Positions 1-9,134 are shown, counted from the first letter of the stretch. The stretch: 64,000 bases of DNA from Elusimicrobiota bacterium (GCA_016180815.1 JACPAN010000002.1:62001-126000); one strand, 5' to 3'. A program made the numbers and translations. The notes: generated from the sequence alone by a model not told the origin.

Positions 1-1
1 G

Positions 2-2185
2 CATAAAACGTTAAGGGGCGAGTTTAGAGTCGGGGGGCAAAAACTCGGCAATGGGGCGAAAAAACCCCCCCTGCGCAGAGCTCCGGGGGACGCTGGCCCG
101 CCGAGAGGCGGGTCCCCAGCAGAATACAGAAATTTGTTGAAAGAAACTGTTTTTGAGGCCACGCGGCGCTTGAAAAGACCCTGGGTTTGGTCCGCGTTCA
201 AGGATAATGCCGGGATTATTGCCTTAGACGGAAAATGGGGCGTGGCCGTTAAAGTGGAAACGCATAATCATCCCTCCGCGCTTGATCCTTACGGCGGCGC
301 GTCAACGGGTATCGGCGGGGTGATCCGCGACGTGCTGGGCACGGGATTATCCGCGCACCCCATCGCTTCGCTCGATGTTTTCTGCGTTGAGCCGGGAAAG
401 CCGCGCGTGGTGGATGCTCTGGCCGCGGGCGTGCGCGATTACGGCAATCGCATGGGCATCCCGACCGTGGCCGGACTGATTTATTGGGATGAGGCGTATA
501 AGGGCCTGCCCTTGGTTTTTTGCGGCACCGTGGGCTTGATCCGCCGCGACCGCGTCGAGAAACGAGGGCCCAAGCCCGGGGACCTGGTTTATTTATTGGG
601 CGGGAAAACAGGCAGAGACGGAATTCACGGAGCCACGTTTTCTTCGCAGAAATTGACGGATGAATTGACCACCTCGGTGGTGCAGATCGGCAATCCGATT
701 TTGGAGAAAAAAGTTTGGGATTTTTTAGTCGAAGCATCCAAAGCGGACTGCTTCAATTCCATCACGGATTTGGGCGCGGGCGGGATCGCTTGCGCGATTT
801 GGGAATTGGCGGATTTAGGGGGCCTGGGCGTGCGCGCCAAGCTCGATGGCGTGGCGCTGAAAGAGCCGGGCATGGAAGGCTGGGAGGTGTTGGTTTCTGA
901 ATCCCAGGAGCGCATGATGATTTCCGTGCCGCCGGGCCGCAAAGCGGATGCGGAGCGTTTGCTGGCGGCTTTTGAATTTGATTTCGCGTGTTTGGGGGAA
1001 TTCACGCGCGAGCCGTCCGTTGAGATCGGCTATCACGGCGAATCGCTGGTCAATGTGCCGATTAAGTTTTTGCGCGATGTGCCCAAGAGAAGTTTTACGG
1101 TCGAGAGCGCGCCCAAGGTTGAGAAAGCCGGGAGGCCGCGTGTGTTAAGCGTCAAGCCTCGCGATGTGAAAAAATTGGGCCTCAAAATTTTGTCCTCGCC
1201 CAATATCGCGTCGAAAGAGCGCATCATCCGCCAATACGATCATGAAGTGGGCGGGCGCACCTTGATCAAGCCCTTGACCGGAAAGCGCGGGCATGCGCCC
1301 AGCGACGCGGTGGTGCTTCGCCCGCTTTATGATTCCTGGAAAGGCGCGGCCTTGGGCTTGGGCTGGTCCGGAGCCTTGGCCAAAATCGACAGCCGGGTCA
1401 TGGCGTTGGCGGCCTTCGACGAGGCGTTGCGAAACGTGGTTGCGGTGGGCGGCGGGTTGACCCATATCGCGGCGCTGGATAATTATTGCGCGGGCTCGAC
1501 CGCGGATAAAAAAGTTTTAAGCGAATTGGTGATTGTGTCCGAGGCTTTGAAGGATGCGGCGTTGGCTTACGGCGTTCCGTTCGTCTCCGGCAAAGATAGT
1601 TTAAACAATACGACCAGCGACAATCGCAATATCCCGACCGTCATGCTGGTCACGGCGTTGGGCGTTTTAAAGGACGCGCGCCGAACGTTGAGCGTTGTGT
1701 TGAAGAAGCCGGGGAATTTTCTTTACCTTGTCGGGCGGACGCAGGAGCGATGGGGAGGCTCGGCGATCGCCGGGCTTTTGAAATTCAACGGCCCCGCGCC
1801 TGAGGTGGATTTAACGACGGCGCCCGGCATTCACAAAAGCATGAGTTGGGCTTTGGGCAAGGAATTGGCGGTTTCCTGCCATGATGTTTCGGAAGGGGGA
1901 GTGTTCGTGGCTTTGTCCGAGATGATGATGGATTCCGGCTTGGGCCTTGAAGCGGATTGTCCGGAAAACCCCGCTCTGTTGTTCGATGAATCGCCGACCA
2001 GGTTTTTAGTTGAAGTGGAGCCGGACAAGGCCAAGGCGTTTGATTGGGCCATGAAAAGCGTCTCCTTCAAGCGTTTGGGGCGCGTGACGAAGAAACCGTT
2101 GATGAAATTGGTTCAGGGAAAGCGAACATTGGGCCAATGGACGGCCGTTGATTTGGAAAAGGCTTTCAGGGGGAAAGGCGAATGA
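2..2185 (+). CDS. purL: Phosphoribosylformylglycinamidine synthase, PurL (5' partial)
   Basis: PurL makes FGAM from FGAR, ATP and glutamine-derived ammonia in de novo purine synthesis. The reading frame is open from base 2 with no stop, so the true start lies upstream. It begins with HKTLRG, the tail of the family's SEHCxHKT motif, followed by NLLKET. Further marks are VETHNHPSA, GGVIRDVLGTG and TGRDGIHGATF. The DNAGII segment and overall pattern match the long-form clade. Bases about 44-121 encode a Gly/Pro/Arg-rich stretch absent from typical relatives (see findings). The stop overlaps the purQ start as ATGA, so the two are translationally coupled. It is the first visible gene of a pur-pyr operon. 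727 residues are in the window. Confidence 0.95.
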   Translation, partial: HKTLRGEFRVGGQKLGNGAKKPPLRRAPGDAGPPRGGSPAEYRNLLKETVFEATRRLKRPWVWSAFKDNAGIIALDGKWGVAVKVETHNHPSALDPYGGASTGIGGVIRDVLGTGLSAHPIASLDVFCVEPGKPRVVDALAAGVRDYGNRMGIPTVAGLIYWDEAYKGLPLVFCGTVGLIRRDRVEKRGPKPGDLVYLLGGKTGRDGIHGATFSSQKLTDELTTSVVQIGNPILEKKVWDFLVEASKADCFNSITDLGAGGIACAIWELADLGGLGVRAKLDGVALKEPGMEGWEVLVSESQERMMISVPPGRKADAERLLAAFEFDFACLGEFTREPSVEIGYHGESLVNVPIKFLRDVPKRSFTVESAPKVEKAGRPRVLSVKPRDVKKLGLKILSSPNIASKERIIRQYDHEVGGRTLIKPLTGKRGHAPSDAVVLRPLYDSWKGAALGLGWSGALAKIDSRVMALAAFDEALRNVVAVGGGLTHIAALDNYCAGSTADKKVLSELVIVSEALKDAALAYGVPFVSGKDSLNNTTSDNRNIPTVMLVTALGVLKDARRTLSVVLKKPGNFLYLVGRTQERWGGSAIAGLLKFNGPAPEVDLTTAPGIHKSMSWALGKELAVSCHDVSEGGVFVALSEMMMDSGLGLEADCPENPALLFDESPTRFLVEVEPDKAKAFDWAMKSVSFKRLGRVTKKPLMKLVQGKRTLGQWTAVDLEKAFRGKGE

Positions 2186-2934
2186 GCGTCAAGGCTCTCA
2201 TCGTTAAAGCGCCGGGGACTAATTGCGATCAAGAGGCGAAATGGGGTCTCGAGCTGGCCGGAGCCAAGCCGGAAATCCGTTATTTAAAAGAGTTGCAAGA
2301 ACGCCCGCAAATTCTTTTTGATTACGGTTTGTTGTTTGTGCCGGGCGGGTTTTCTTACGGCGATTATTTGGGCTCGGGCAAACTCTTCGCTTTATTCCTG
2401 GAGTCGGCCTTGGGTCAAAATCTGCGCCGCTTTGCTGAGAAAGGCCGCCCCGTGTTGGGCGTGTGCAACGGATTTCAAGTGCTGACGAAAATGGGCCTAC
2501 TGCCCTGGGGGGAGACGCCTTGCGTTTCCTTGACCTATAACGCCTCCAACCGTTTCGAGTGCCGCTGGGTCGGGCTTGAGTTGGAAAATAATTCCGTGTT
2601 CGCCAAAAAACTGCCCGCGGATAAGCGGCGGCTTTTGGCGCAATTTGAGCTGCCTATCGCGCACGGCGAGGGCCGCTTCGTGGCGGCCACGCCCGAGACG
2701 CTCGATCGCCTGGGCCGCGAAGGCCATGTGTTTTTGCGATACTCTAAAGAGAACCCGAATGGTTCGGAAAACGCCATTGCGGGCATTACCAACAGGGAGG
2801 GTAATGTCATCGGCCTGATGCCGCACCCCGAACGCTTCGTGATCAGCGATCAGCATTACGATTCCTCGGGCAGCCAAGCCGGCAAGCCCTGGGGGCTGGA
2901 GTTTTTGAAGGCTGCGGTGCGCCTATCTAATTAA
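2182..2934 (+). CDS. purQ: FGAM synthase glutaminase subunit PurQ
   Basis: PurQ is the class I glutamine amidotransferase subunit that feeds ammonia to PurL. The 250-residue protein starts with the PurQ signature KAPGTNCD. It has the nucleophile elbow GVCNGFQ with Cys95, an HGEGRF segment and the C-terminal PHPER with the catalytic His and Glu neighbours. The start is fixed by the 4-base ATGA overlap with purL. Its length is close to that of standalone PurQ (about 225-260). A purS gene was not seen, which fits a long-form PurL carrying its own PurS-like part, though that part lies outside the window. Confidence 0.95.
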   Translation: MSVKALIVKAPGTNCDQEAKWGLELAGAKPEIRYLKELQERPQILFDYGLLFVPGGFSYGDYLGSGKLFALFLESALGQNLRRFAEKGRPVLGVCNGFQVLTKMGLLPWGETPCVSLTYNASNRFECRWVGLELENNSVFAKKLPADKRRLLAQFELPIAHGEGRFVAATPETLDRLGREGHVFLRYSKENPNGSENAIAGITNREGNVIGLMPHPERFVISDQHYDSSGSQAGKPWGLEFLKAAVRLSN

Positions 2935-2943
2935 TCGATTCAA

Positions 2944-4380
2944 ATGTGTGGAATTTTCGGCGTTACTCACAATAAAGACGCGAGTTATTTGACTTACCTG
3001 GGTCTGCACGCTTTGCAGCACCGGGGGCAGGAGGCGGCGGGTATTGTCAGCACAGGCGGTGAGTCTTGCTTGCGCGCCGTGGCTTCCGGTTTGGTGGATG
3101 AGGGCATCAAACCCGAAATCTTGAAAGACTTGACCGGGGATTTTGCGGTCGGGCACACGCGCTATTCAACGTCCGGCGGCTCGCTGGAGAGAAACGCGCA
3201 GCCCTTGATGGCGTACAACACGCCGGTCGGGGAATTGGCCATCGCGCATAACGGGAATATCCCCGGGTACAAAGAGATGCGCGCTTCCCTGCAGCACAAA
3301 GGCGCTTTGTTTTACAGCGAGTCGGACACGGAGGTGCTGCTGGTGGCCATCGTCCAGGAGATTCAGCGCGTGCACGCGCGCCGGAAAAAAGTCACGCCCA
3401 GGCTTTTGGCTTATTGCATCAACCGCGCCTTGGCTTCCATCGAAGGCTCGTATAGTCTTCTGTTGTTGATGCCTGATTATTTGGTGGCGGTGCGCGATCC
3501 GGGCGGGGTGCGGCCCTTGACCATGGGCCGGTTCAACGACGGCTATGTTTTTGCGTCGGAAACCAATGCGTTCGATTTAATCGGCGCCCAGGTGGAGCGG
3601 GAAGTGAAGGCCGGGGAAATTTTGGTCGCGCCCAGAAAAGGCAAGGTTCAGAGTTTTGCGTTAAAGCCCAAGCATGCGTCGTCGAAAGCCGGGAGCCTGC
3701 CCTGCGTTTTTGAGCTGGTGTATTTTGCGCGGCCGGACAGCGTTGTGTTCAGTCAGGACGTTTACCGGGCCCGCCGGGAAATGGGCCGGCGCTTGGCCGA
3801 GGAAGCGCCGGTGCCAGGGGCGGATTGCGTGATGGCGGTCCCGGACTCCGCCAGCGTTCAGGCCTTGGGCTACGCGCAATGCCTGGGCCTGCCCTTGGAA
3901 GCCGGTCTGGTGCGCAGCCACTATATCGGCCGGACGTTCATCGCGCCGAAGCAAACCATCAGGGATTTTGCCGCGCGCTTGAAATTCAATCCGGTGCGCG
4001 GCCTGCTGCAGGGGAAAAAAGTGGTGGTCATCGATGATTCCATCGTGCGCGGCACTACGTCCAAAAAAATCATCCGCTTGATCAGGGAAATCGGCGGCGC
4101 CAAAGAAGTGCACATGCGCGTGGCCAGCCCGCCCATTGCCTGGCCGTGTTTTTACGGCATCGACATGCCCACGCGTAAAGAATTAATCGCTTCCGGCCAT
4201 TCGGTGGAGGAGATTCAGAAATTTTTGGGAGTGGACAGCTTGAAGTATCTTTCGTTGGAAGGTATGCTGGCTGCGGCCGGGGGAAATCAGGATTCGTTTT
4301 GCCATGCCTGCTTTAGCGGGCGCTACAGAATCGCTCAGGAAGCCGTGAAAAAGAGTTTGGCCGAGGAAGCGAGGGGATGA
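2944..4380 (+). CDS. purF: Amidophosphoribosyltransferase PurF
   Basis: PurF catalyses the first committed purine step, PRPP plus glutamine to phosphoribosylamine. The sequence opens MCGIFGV, so after Met removal Cys2 is the N-terminal Ntn nucleophile. An in-frame stop (the purQ stop) lies just upstream, so there is no propeptide, unlike the Bacillus enzyme. The PRPP loop VVVIDDSIVRGTT is present. Cys residues in CVFELVYFARPDS, in PCFYGIDM and in the C-terminal CHAC fit the four ligands of the [4Fe-4S] class. It is 478 residues long and lies 9 bases after purQ. Confidence 0.96.
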   Translation: MCGIFGVTHNKDASYLTYLGLHALQHRGQEAAGIVSTGGESCLRAVASGLVDEGIKPEILKDLTGDFAVGHTRYSTSGGSLERNAQPLMAYNTPVGELAIAHNGNIPGYKEMRASLQHKGALFYSESDTEVLLVAIVQEIQRVHARRKKVTPRLLAYCINRALASIEGSYSLLLLMPDYLVAVRDPGGVRPLTMGRFNDGYVFASETNAFDLIGAQVEREVKAGEILVAPRKGKVQSFALKPKHASSKAGSLPCVFELVYFARPDSVVFSQDVYRARREMGRRLAEEAPVPGADCVMAVPDSASVQALGYAQCLGLPLEAGLVRSHYIGRTFIAPKQTIRDFAARLKFNPVRGLLQGKKVVVIDDSIVRGTTSKKIIRLIREIGGAKEVHMRVASPPIAWPCFYGIDMPTRKELIASGHSVEEIQKFLGVDSLKYLSLEGMLAAAGGNQDSFCHACFSGRYRIAQEAVKKSLAEEARG

Positions 4381-4396
4381 CGAATACCCGGCAAGT

Positions 4397-5659
4397 ATGA
4401 AAGTTTTAATCGTGGGTTCCGGAGGGCGTGAGCATGCGCTCGGATGGAAAATCAAGCAGGAAAGCTCTTCGACTCAGCTGATATTCGCTCCGGGCAATGC
4501 CGGGACCGAATTATTGGGAACCAATGTCAAAAAAACCGACGATACCTCTTGGGCGTCTTTGGCCAATAAGCTGGGTGTTGAGATGGTAATTTTCGGCCCT
4601 GAGTCGCCGTTGGCCGAGGGCGCGGCGGATGATTTGACCCAGTATGGATTTAAAGTGTTCGGAGTCGGGCGCATGGCCGCGCAATTGGAGGCGTCCAAAA
4701 TTTTCGCCAAAAATTTTTGCCAGCGCTACCGAATCCCCACGGCCGCGTACAAGGTGTTCGACAAACTGGGCCCGGCGCTCGATTATTGCGAAAAAGCCCC
4801 GTATCCATTGGTGATCAAGGCGGACGGCTTGGCTGCGGGCAAGGGCAGCGTCATCGCCGAAGATTGGCCGTCGGCTGAGGCGACGCTGCGTTCGTTCATG
4901 GAAGAGCAGAGTTTGGGCGATGCCGGGCGGCGCATTGTGGTTGAGGAATTTTTGGAGGGGCCGGAACTGTCCCTGTTGGCTTTTTTCGACGGGTCGCAGT
5001 ATGTGCTGCTGCCCCCGTGCCGCGATTACAAGCGCTTGAAAGACGGGCATGAAGGCCCCAATACCGGGGGCATGGGCGTGATCGCGCCGGTTCCCGTTGA
5101 CCGCATGCTGTTGCCGCGCATCAATGAAGCAATTCTCGAACAATTCAGGATTGGGTTGGAAAAAGAGGGGATTCTTTTTAAAGGGGTTATTTATTTCGGC
5201 TTGATGCTGACGCCCAAGGGCCCCTATGTTTTGGAATTCAACGTGCGCTTCGGCGATCCGGAGGCCCAGGCGCTGGTTCCGTTGGTTGATTTGCCTTATT
5301 TGGAGTTGATGGAGGCCACGCATCAGGGCATGCTGGCTAAATTTTCCCACGATTTATTTTTGCGCGAACTCGAAAACCGTCCCCGGGCCTCGACTTGCGT
5401 GGTGATGGCGTCCGAGGGATACCCTCAGGAATCTGTCACCGGGCGGCCCATTACCCTTGATTCCGCGGCTGCGGGAGGCGCCCTTGTTTTTCATGCCGGA
5501 ACAATGAAAAAGGGCGATCAGGTGTTGACCAACGGAGGCCGGGTTTTGTCCGTGGTGGGTACGGGACGTTCGCCGGATGAGGCCCGGCGCATGGCTTACG
5601 GCGGAGTTGCTAAAATCAAGTTCGAAGGCATGCAATTTCGAATGGATATAGGAGCCTAG
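4397..5659 (+). CDS. purD: Phosphoribosylamine-glycine ligase PurD
   Basis: PurD joins phosphoribosylamine and glycine using ATP, the second purine step. The 420-residue protein begins with the GAR synthetase signature VLIVGSGGREHALGWK. Its ATP-grasp core includes VIKADGLAAGKG, the loop GPNTGGMGV and the metal-binding LEFNVRFGDPEAQ near residue 280. The length is normal for the family (about 420-430). It follows purF by 16 bases and precedes purE by 13, within the pur-pyr operon. PurF and PurD are often adjacent because the phosphoribosylamine intermediate is unstable. Confidence 0.96.
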   Translation: MKVLIVGSGGREHALGWKIKQESSSTQLIFAPGNAGTELLGTNVKKTDDTSWASLANKLGVEMVIFGPESPLAEGAADDLTQYGFKVFGVGRMAAQLEASKIFAKNFCQRYRIPTAAYKVFDKLGPALDYCEKAPYPLVIKADGLAAGKGSVIAEDWPSAEATLRSFMEEQSLGDAGRRIVVEEFLEGPELSLLAFFDGSQYVLLPPCRDYKRLKDGHEGPNTGGMGVIAPVPVDRMLLPRINEAILEQFRIGLEKEGILFKGVIYFGLMLTPKGPYVLEFNVRFGDPEAQALVPLVDLPYLELMEATHQGMLAKFSHDLFLRELENRPRASTCVVMASEGYPQESVTGRPITLDSAAAGGALVFHAGTMKKGDQVLTNGGRVLSVVGTGRSPDEARRMAYGGVAKIKFEGMQFRMDIGA

Positions 5660-5672
5660 GCAGGGAGCTGAT

Positions 5673-6158
5673 ATGGTTTACATTATCCTCGGTTCTAGAT
5701 CCGATCTCGAGTACGGCAAGGCGGCTTTAGGCGTGCTGGAAACATTCGGCGTCAAAGGCTCGTTGCGGGTTGCTTCGGCTCACCGGGCTCCGGCCTGGCT
5801 GCACGAAGTGATTAAAAAAGGCGAGAAAGCGGGCGTGAACGTTTTTATCTGCGCGGCGGGCGGCGCCGCGCATTTGCCCGGGGTCGCCGCGTCCTTGACC
5901 ACGCGCCCGGTCTTGGGCGTGGGCATTCCGGCCAAATATTTGGGCGGACTCGATTCCCTGATGTCCCTGATTCAAATGCCTGCGGGCGTGCCCGTGGCTT
6001 TTTGCGGGCTGGGAGATACGGGCATGAAAAACGCGGCTTATTGCGCGTTGCAAATTTTGGCGCTCAACGATAAAAAACTTTCCGCGAAGCTTGATGAATA
6101 CAAAAAGAAACTCGAAAGAGAAAATCGGGAGGCCAATGATGGCGCCAAGGTTGGCTAG
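5673..6158 (+). CDS. purE: 5-(carboxyamino)imidazole ribonucleotide mutase PurE
   Basis: PurE rearranges N5-CAIR to CAIR. The 161-residue protein has the N-terminal phosphate-binding GSRSDLEYGKAA, the catalytic SAHRAP motif (around residue 36) and the glycine-rich AAGGAAHLPGVAA. A GGGAG-like ribosome site (gggag) sits six bases before the ATG. No purK is visible, so class I (mutase) versus class II (AIR carboxylase) cannot be settled here. Its last 20 bases overlap the preferred pyrB start. Confidence 0.93.
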   Translation: MVYIILGSRSDLEYGKAALGVLETFGVKGSLRVASAHRAPAWLHEVIKKGEKAGVNVFICAAGGAAHLPGVAASLTTRPVLGVGIPAKYLGGLDSLMSLIQMPAGVPVAFCGLGDTGMKNAAYCALQILALNDKKLSAKLDEYKKKLERENREANDGAKVG

Positions 6159-7125
6159 CGAGAAACGCCCGGTTAAAAAAGCGGCGAAATCAACGGCGCC
6201 GTCGCGGCATTTGCTGACTTCAGCCGAATTGCCCAAAGTATGGGTTGAAGCGCTGTTTGACGAAGCCAGGCGCTTTAAAACGGCGGAGAAAGCCGGCCAT
6301 CCCTGGTCCGAGGATTTGAAAGGGCAGCATGTCGGCCTGTTATTTTTCGAACCCTCGACCCGAACGAGGGCGTCGTTTCATATCGCGGCCAAGCGTTTGG
6401 GCGCGGATCCCGTGACCGTTGAAATCGCGTTTTCCAGCGTGCAAAAGGGGGAATCGTTGGAAGACACGGTGATGACCATGGAGGCCATGGGCTGTCATTT
6501 TTTGATCATCCGCCACGGCGAAGCCTTGTCCGGGCAGCGTGCCGCGCGCGTGGCCAAAAAAGCCCATATCATCAACGCGGGCGACGGCTCCCACGAGCAT
6601 CCGACCCAGGCTTTATTGGACACATTCACGGTTTTAGAGCGGCGCGGCTCATTAGCCGGCGGCACGGTTTTATTCTTGGGGGACATTCTGTTTTCACGCG
6701 TGGCGAGATCGAATATCGAGCTGTTGAAAACCCTGGGCGTTAAAAACGTTATCGTTTCCGGCCCGCCGAGCTTGATGCCCTCCGAAGAGGAGCTGGAAAG
6801 CTGGGGTATTTCTTATGTGCCGGAGCTCAACAAGGCCCTGGCCCAGGCGGACGTGGTGCACGTGCTGCGCGTGCAATTGGAGCGACACGGGCAGAAAATG
6901 CCCATGACCCCGGGCTCCTATCGGGAGGCTTGGGGCTTGACCGAGGAGCGATTGGTCAAGTTCTGCAAAAAAGACGTTTTGATTTTTCATCCCGGCCCCA
7001 TGAACGTGGGCGTTGAAATCGATCGCGAGGTGGCGGACGGGCCGCATTCTTGCGTGCTCGATCAAGTGGCCAACGGGGTTTTTATCCGCATGGCCATTCT
7101 CAAGCGCCTCCATCAAGCCTGCTAG
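6139..7125 (+). CDS. pyrB: Aspartate carbamoyltransferase catalytic subunit PyrB
   Basis: PyrB condenses carbamoyl phosphate and aspartate in pyrimidine synthesis. The carbamoyl-phosphate loop FFEPSTRTRASF, the HPTQALLD segment and the C-terminal HPGPMN are all visible. The start at 6139 is preferred because GGAGG at 6128-6132 lies six bases upstream. ATG 6136 is an equal alternative, and a 6091 start would overlap purE more deeply. From 6139 it has 328 residues, with a short basic N-terminal tail of about 20 residues compared with the usual 305. The stop shares a base with the pyrC GTG. No pyrI was seen. Confidence 0.95.
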   Translation: MAPRLASEKRPVKKAAKSTAPSRHLLTSAELPKVWVEALFDEARRFKTAEKAGHPWSEDLKGQHVGLLFFEPSTRTRASFHIAAKRLGADPVTVEIAFSSVQKGESLEDTVMTMEAMGCHFLIIRHGEALSGQRAARVAKKAHIINAGDGSHEHPTQALLDTFTVLERRGSLAGGTVLFLGDILFSRVARSNIELLKTLGVKNVIVSGPPSLMPSEEELESWGISYVPELNKALAQADVVHVLRVQLERHGQKMPMTPGSYREAWGLTEERLVKFCKKDVLIFHPGPMNVGVEIDREVADGPHSCVLDQVANGVFIRMAILKRLHQAC

Positions 7126-8438
7126 TGGCGCAAGGCCCTCTTCTTCAAATCGTCGGCGGCAAGGTTATCGATCCCGCCGCTCAAACCGAATACGAAGCCG
7201 ATATCCTGATTCAGAACGGAAAAATCGCGCGCGTCGACAAACGCTGGCTGAAACCCTCCGTCACATTGCCGGGCACCGAGGTTTTTCATGTGCACGGCGC
7301 CGCGGTGGCGCCTGCGCTCTGGGACATTCATGTTCATTTAAGAGAACCTGGCCAAGAGCATAAAGAAACCATGGCCACCGGCGCGCAGGCCGCTGTGAGA
7401 GGCGGGGTGGGCCGGATGTTCGTGATGCCCAATACCGAGCCGGCTATCGATAATGAAGAGACGTATAAGCTGGTCGAAGCCCAGGGTAAGGCTCAGGAAA
7501 AGCTGGTTGATATCGAAATCATCGCGGCCGTGACCAAAGGGCGCGAGGGCGCGGAGCCCACGGATTTATACCGTTTGAGGAAATTGGGCGCGGCCGCGTT
7601 CAGCGACGACGGCGCGCCGGTCAAGGACGCGCAGATTTTGCGTGCGGCTTTGGATGAAACCAGCGCCATGGATTCCTTGGTTATCGACCATTGCGAAGAG
7701 GGAAGCATGATCAGAGGAGGCGCCATTCATGAGGGCCGGGTCAGCCGCAGCTTGGGCGTGCCCGGCATCCCCAGGGAATCCGAGGCGGTTTCCGTTTTTC
7801 GCGACATTCAAGTTTTAAAAAACAGCCGGGGCCGTTTACATTTGGCGCATTTGTCCACGAAAGAAGCCGTTGAATTGGTCAGGAAGGCCAAAAAAAACGG
7901 CTTGGCCAAGCGCCTCACCTGCGAGGTTTGCCCGCATCATTTCGCGTTGACCGAAGAAGCGGTGCGGGACATGGGCCCCCTGGCTAAGGTCAATCCGCCG
8001 TTGAGAACCGAAGACGATGTCAAAGCGCTCCATGAGGCCATCATCGACGGCACCGTCGACGCCATTGCCTCGGACCATGCGCCGCATTCGGATTGGGAGA
8101 AAAACCAGGGATTGCTGGCCGCGCCCTTCGGCATGATCGGCTTGGAAACCATGCTGCCGGTGACCATCACTTATTTGGTCAGGCCCGGTATTATTTCTTT
8201 GCTGACGGCCATCGAACTATTGACCACGGGACCGGCGCGGATCATGAACAGGCCGGCGCCTAAAATCGAGCCCGGCGAACCGGCTGACTTCGTGATTTTT
8301 TATCCCGATAGAGAAACGACGTTTCGCTCATTCGCGTCTAAATCCAGGAACAGCCCGTTCTTGGGCCGGTCTCTTTACGGAAGCGTGCTCGCCACCCTCC
8401 ATCGCGGCCAAATGGTTTATCGAAACGAGAGTCTTTAG
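7125..8438 (+). CDS. pyrC: Dihydroorotase PyrC (type I)
   Basis: PyrC cyclises carbamoyl-aspartate to dihydroorotate. The metal-binding DIHVHLREPGQEHKE motif and the later SDHAPH motif are present, as in Bacillus-type (class I) dihydroorotases of the amidohydrolase family. The start is GTG 7125, whose G is the last base of the pyrB stop. It gives 437 residues, the normal length. Longer starts would run into pyrB and add non-homologous sequence. It is the last gene of the pur-pyr operon and ends 14 bases from the convergent toxin gene. Confidence 0.95.
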   Translation: MAQGPLLQIVGGKVIDPAAQTEYEADILIQNGKIARVDKRWLKPSVTLPGTEVFHVHGAAVAPALWDIHVHLREPGQEHKETMATGAQAAVRGGVGRMFVMPNTEPAIDNEETYKLVEAQGKAQEKLVDIEIIAAVTKGREGAEPTDLYRLRKLGAAAFSDDGAPVKDAQILRAALDETSAMDSLVIDHCEEGSMIRGGAIHEGRVSRSLGVPGIPRESEAVSVFRDIQVLKNSRGRLHLAHLSTKEAVELVRKAKKNGLAKRLTCEVCPHHFALTEEAVRDMGPLAKVNPPLRTEDDVKALHEAIIDGTVDAIASDHAPHSDWEKNQGLLAAPFGMIGLETMLPVTITYLVRPGIISLLTAIELLTTGPARIMNRPAPKIEPGEPADFVIFYPDRETTFRSFASKSRNSPFLGRSLYGSVLATLHRGQMVYRNESL

Positions 8439-8452
8439 CGGCTTAGGGACCC

Positions 8453-8851
8453 TTAGGCGGGTTTATTCCTACGCACGGCGTGCGTTTGAATCCAAACCGA
8501 TATTTTCTGCTCATCCGGCTTTGAACCCGAAGCCACGCTTAAAATCCATTGAAATTTTTCTTCCTCCGTCGCTTTGATATCCCATCCGTTGATCCTTAAA
8601 AAAAGCCGCATCGCTTCAAACCCCGTGCGTTTATTGGCATCGACGAAGGGATGGTTTTTGACGATGGAATGCAGGAGGGCGGCGGCTTTGGAAAATAAAT
8701 CAGGGTATAAATCCTGCCCCCCGAAACTGGCCCGAGGCCTGTAAATAGCTGATTCTAAAAGTCCTTGATCCCGGACTCCGGGAGCCCCTTGGGAAGTCTC
8801 CAGAATCCGCTTATGAAGGAAAAGGACTTGGGTGGGGTAAAGGTATTTCAA
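8453..8851 (-). CDS. Fic/Doc-family toxin (death-on-curing type)
   Basis: This is a 132-residue Doc-like protein. The Fic-core motif reads HPFVDANKRTG (His67 to Gly77), with Ala where Fic AMP-transferases have Gly, as in Doc. Doc toxins are kinases that phosphorylate EF-Tu; whether this one does is inferred only from the family. The start is TTG, overlapping the antitoxin stop as TTGA, which indicates translational coupling. The upstream partner is a ribbon-helix-helix protein rather than the Phd fold usually paired with Doc. Confidence 0.88.
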   Translation of the reverse strand: MKYLYPTQVLFLHKRILETSQGAPGVRDQGLLESAIYRPRASFGGQDLYPDLFSKAAALLHSIVKNHPFVDANKRTGFEAMRLFLRINGWDIKATEEEKFQWILSVASGSKPDEQKISVWIQTHAVRRNKPA

Positions 8852-9072
8852 GCGTCGGAAAGACGCCGCAGTAAATTACGGTCTTCCTGCAATAAATCTT
8901 CGACTTCGGTCCGCAAATACGGCGTGATGACGTCTTCGGCATGGCGGCGCAGCACCAAAGCGATCCCTTCTCTAACCAATTCCGATTGCGGAATGCGTGT
9001 TTTCAGGGAAAGCGCTTTGAGCGCATCAATCGTTTTCTTATCAAGCTTAGTGGTAAAGGGTTTAAGTTCCAT
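8848..9072 (-). CDS. Ribbon-helix-helix antitoxin/repressor
   Basis: A 74-residue protein starting MELKPFTTKLDKKTIDALKA. The pattern (beta strand then two helices with IPQSELVREGI) fits a CopG/Arc-type ribbon-helix-helix DNA-binding domain. The rest is a charged helical tail suited to neutralising the downstream toxin. It is the first gene of the two-gene unit. Its promoter lies only eight bases upstream and overlaps inverted repeats, which suggests autoregulation. No ribosome site is visible before its ATG. Confidence 0.82.
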   Translation of the reverse strand: MELKPFTTKLDKKTIDALKALSLKTRIPQSELVREGIALVLRRHAEDVITPYLRTEVEDLLQEDRNLLRRLSDA

Positions 9073-9080
9073 ATATATTG

Positions 9081-9120
9081 ATATTACCAGCTAAGTATTG
9101 TCTTGTCAATACCATATCAA
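9081..9120 (-). promoter_or_regulatory. Toxin-antitoxin promoter with operator-like inverted repeats
   Basis: On the minus strand a perfect -35 TTGACA (complement of 9104-9109) and -10 TAATAT (9081-9086) are separated by 17 bases. GTATTG (9095-9100) and CAATAC (9107-9112) form an inverted repeat across the -35. An outer pair TTGATAT (9078-9084) and ATATCAA (9114-9120) flanks it. The -10 ends eight bases before the antitoxin ATG, which implies a leaderless or nearly leaderless transcript. Confidence 0.75.
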
Positions 9121-9134
9121 ATCACAACCGTGGC

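Noticed and set aside
4511-5350. Long open frames antisense to pur and pol genes
   Set aside because: They mirror well-recognised genes in a G+C-rich sequence and carry no domain or ribosome site.
7050-7124. Longer pyrC N-terminus
   Set aside because: It would overlap pyrB by 75 bases and adds non-homologous residues; GTG 7125 at the pyrB stop fits the family start.
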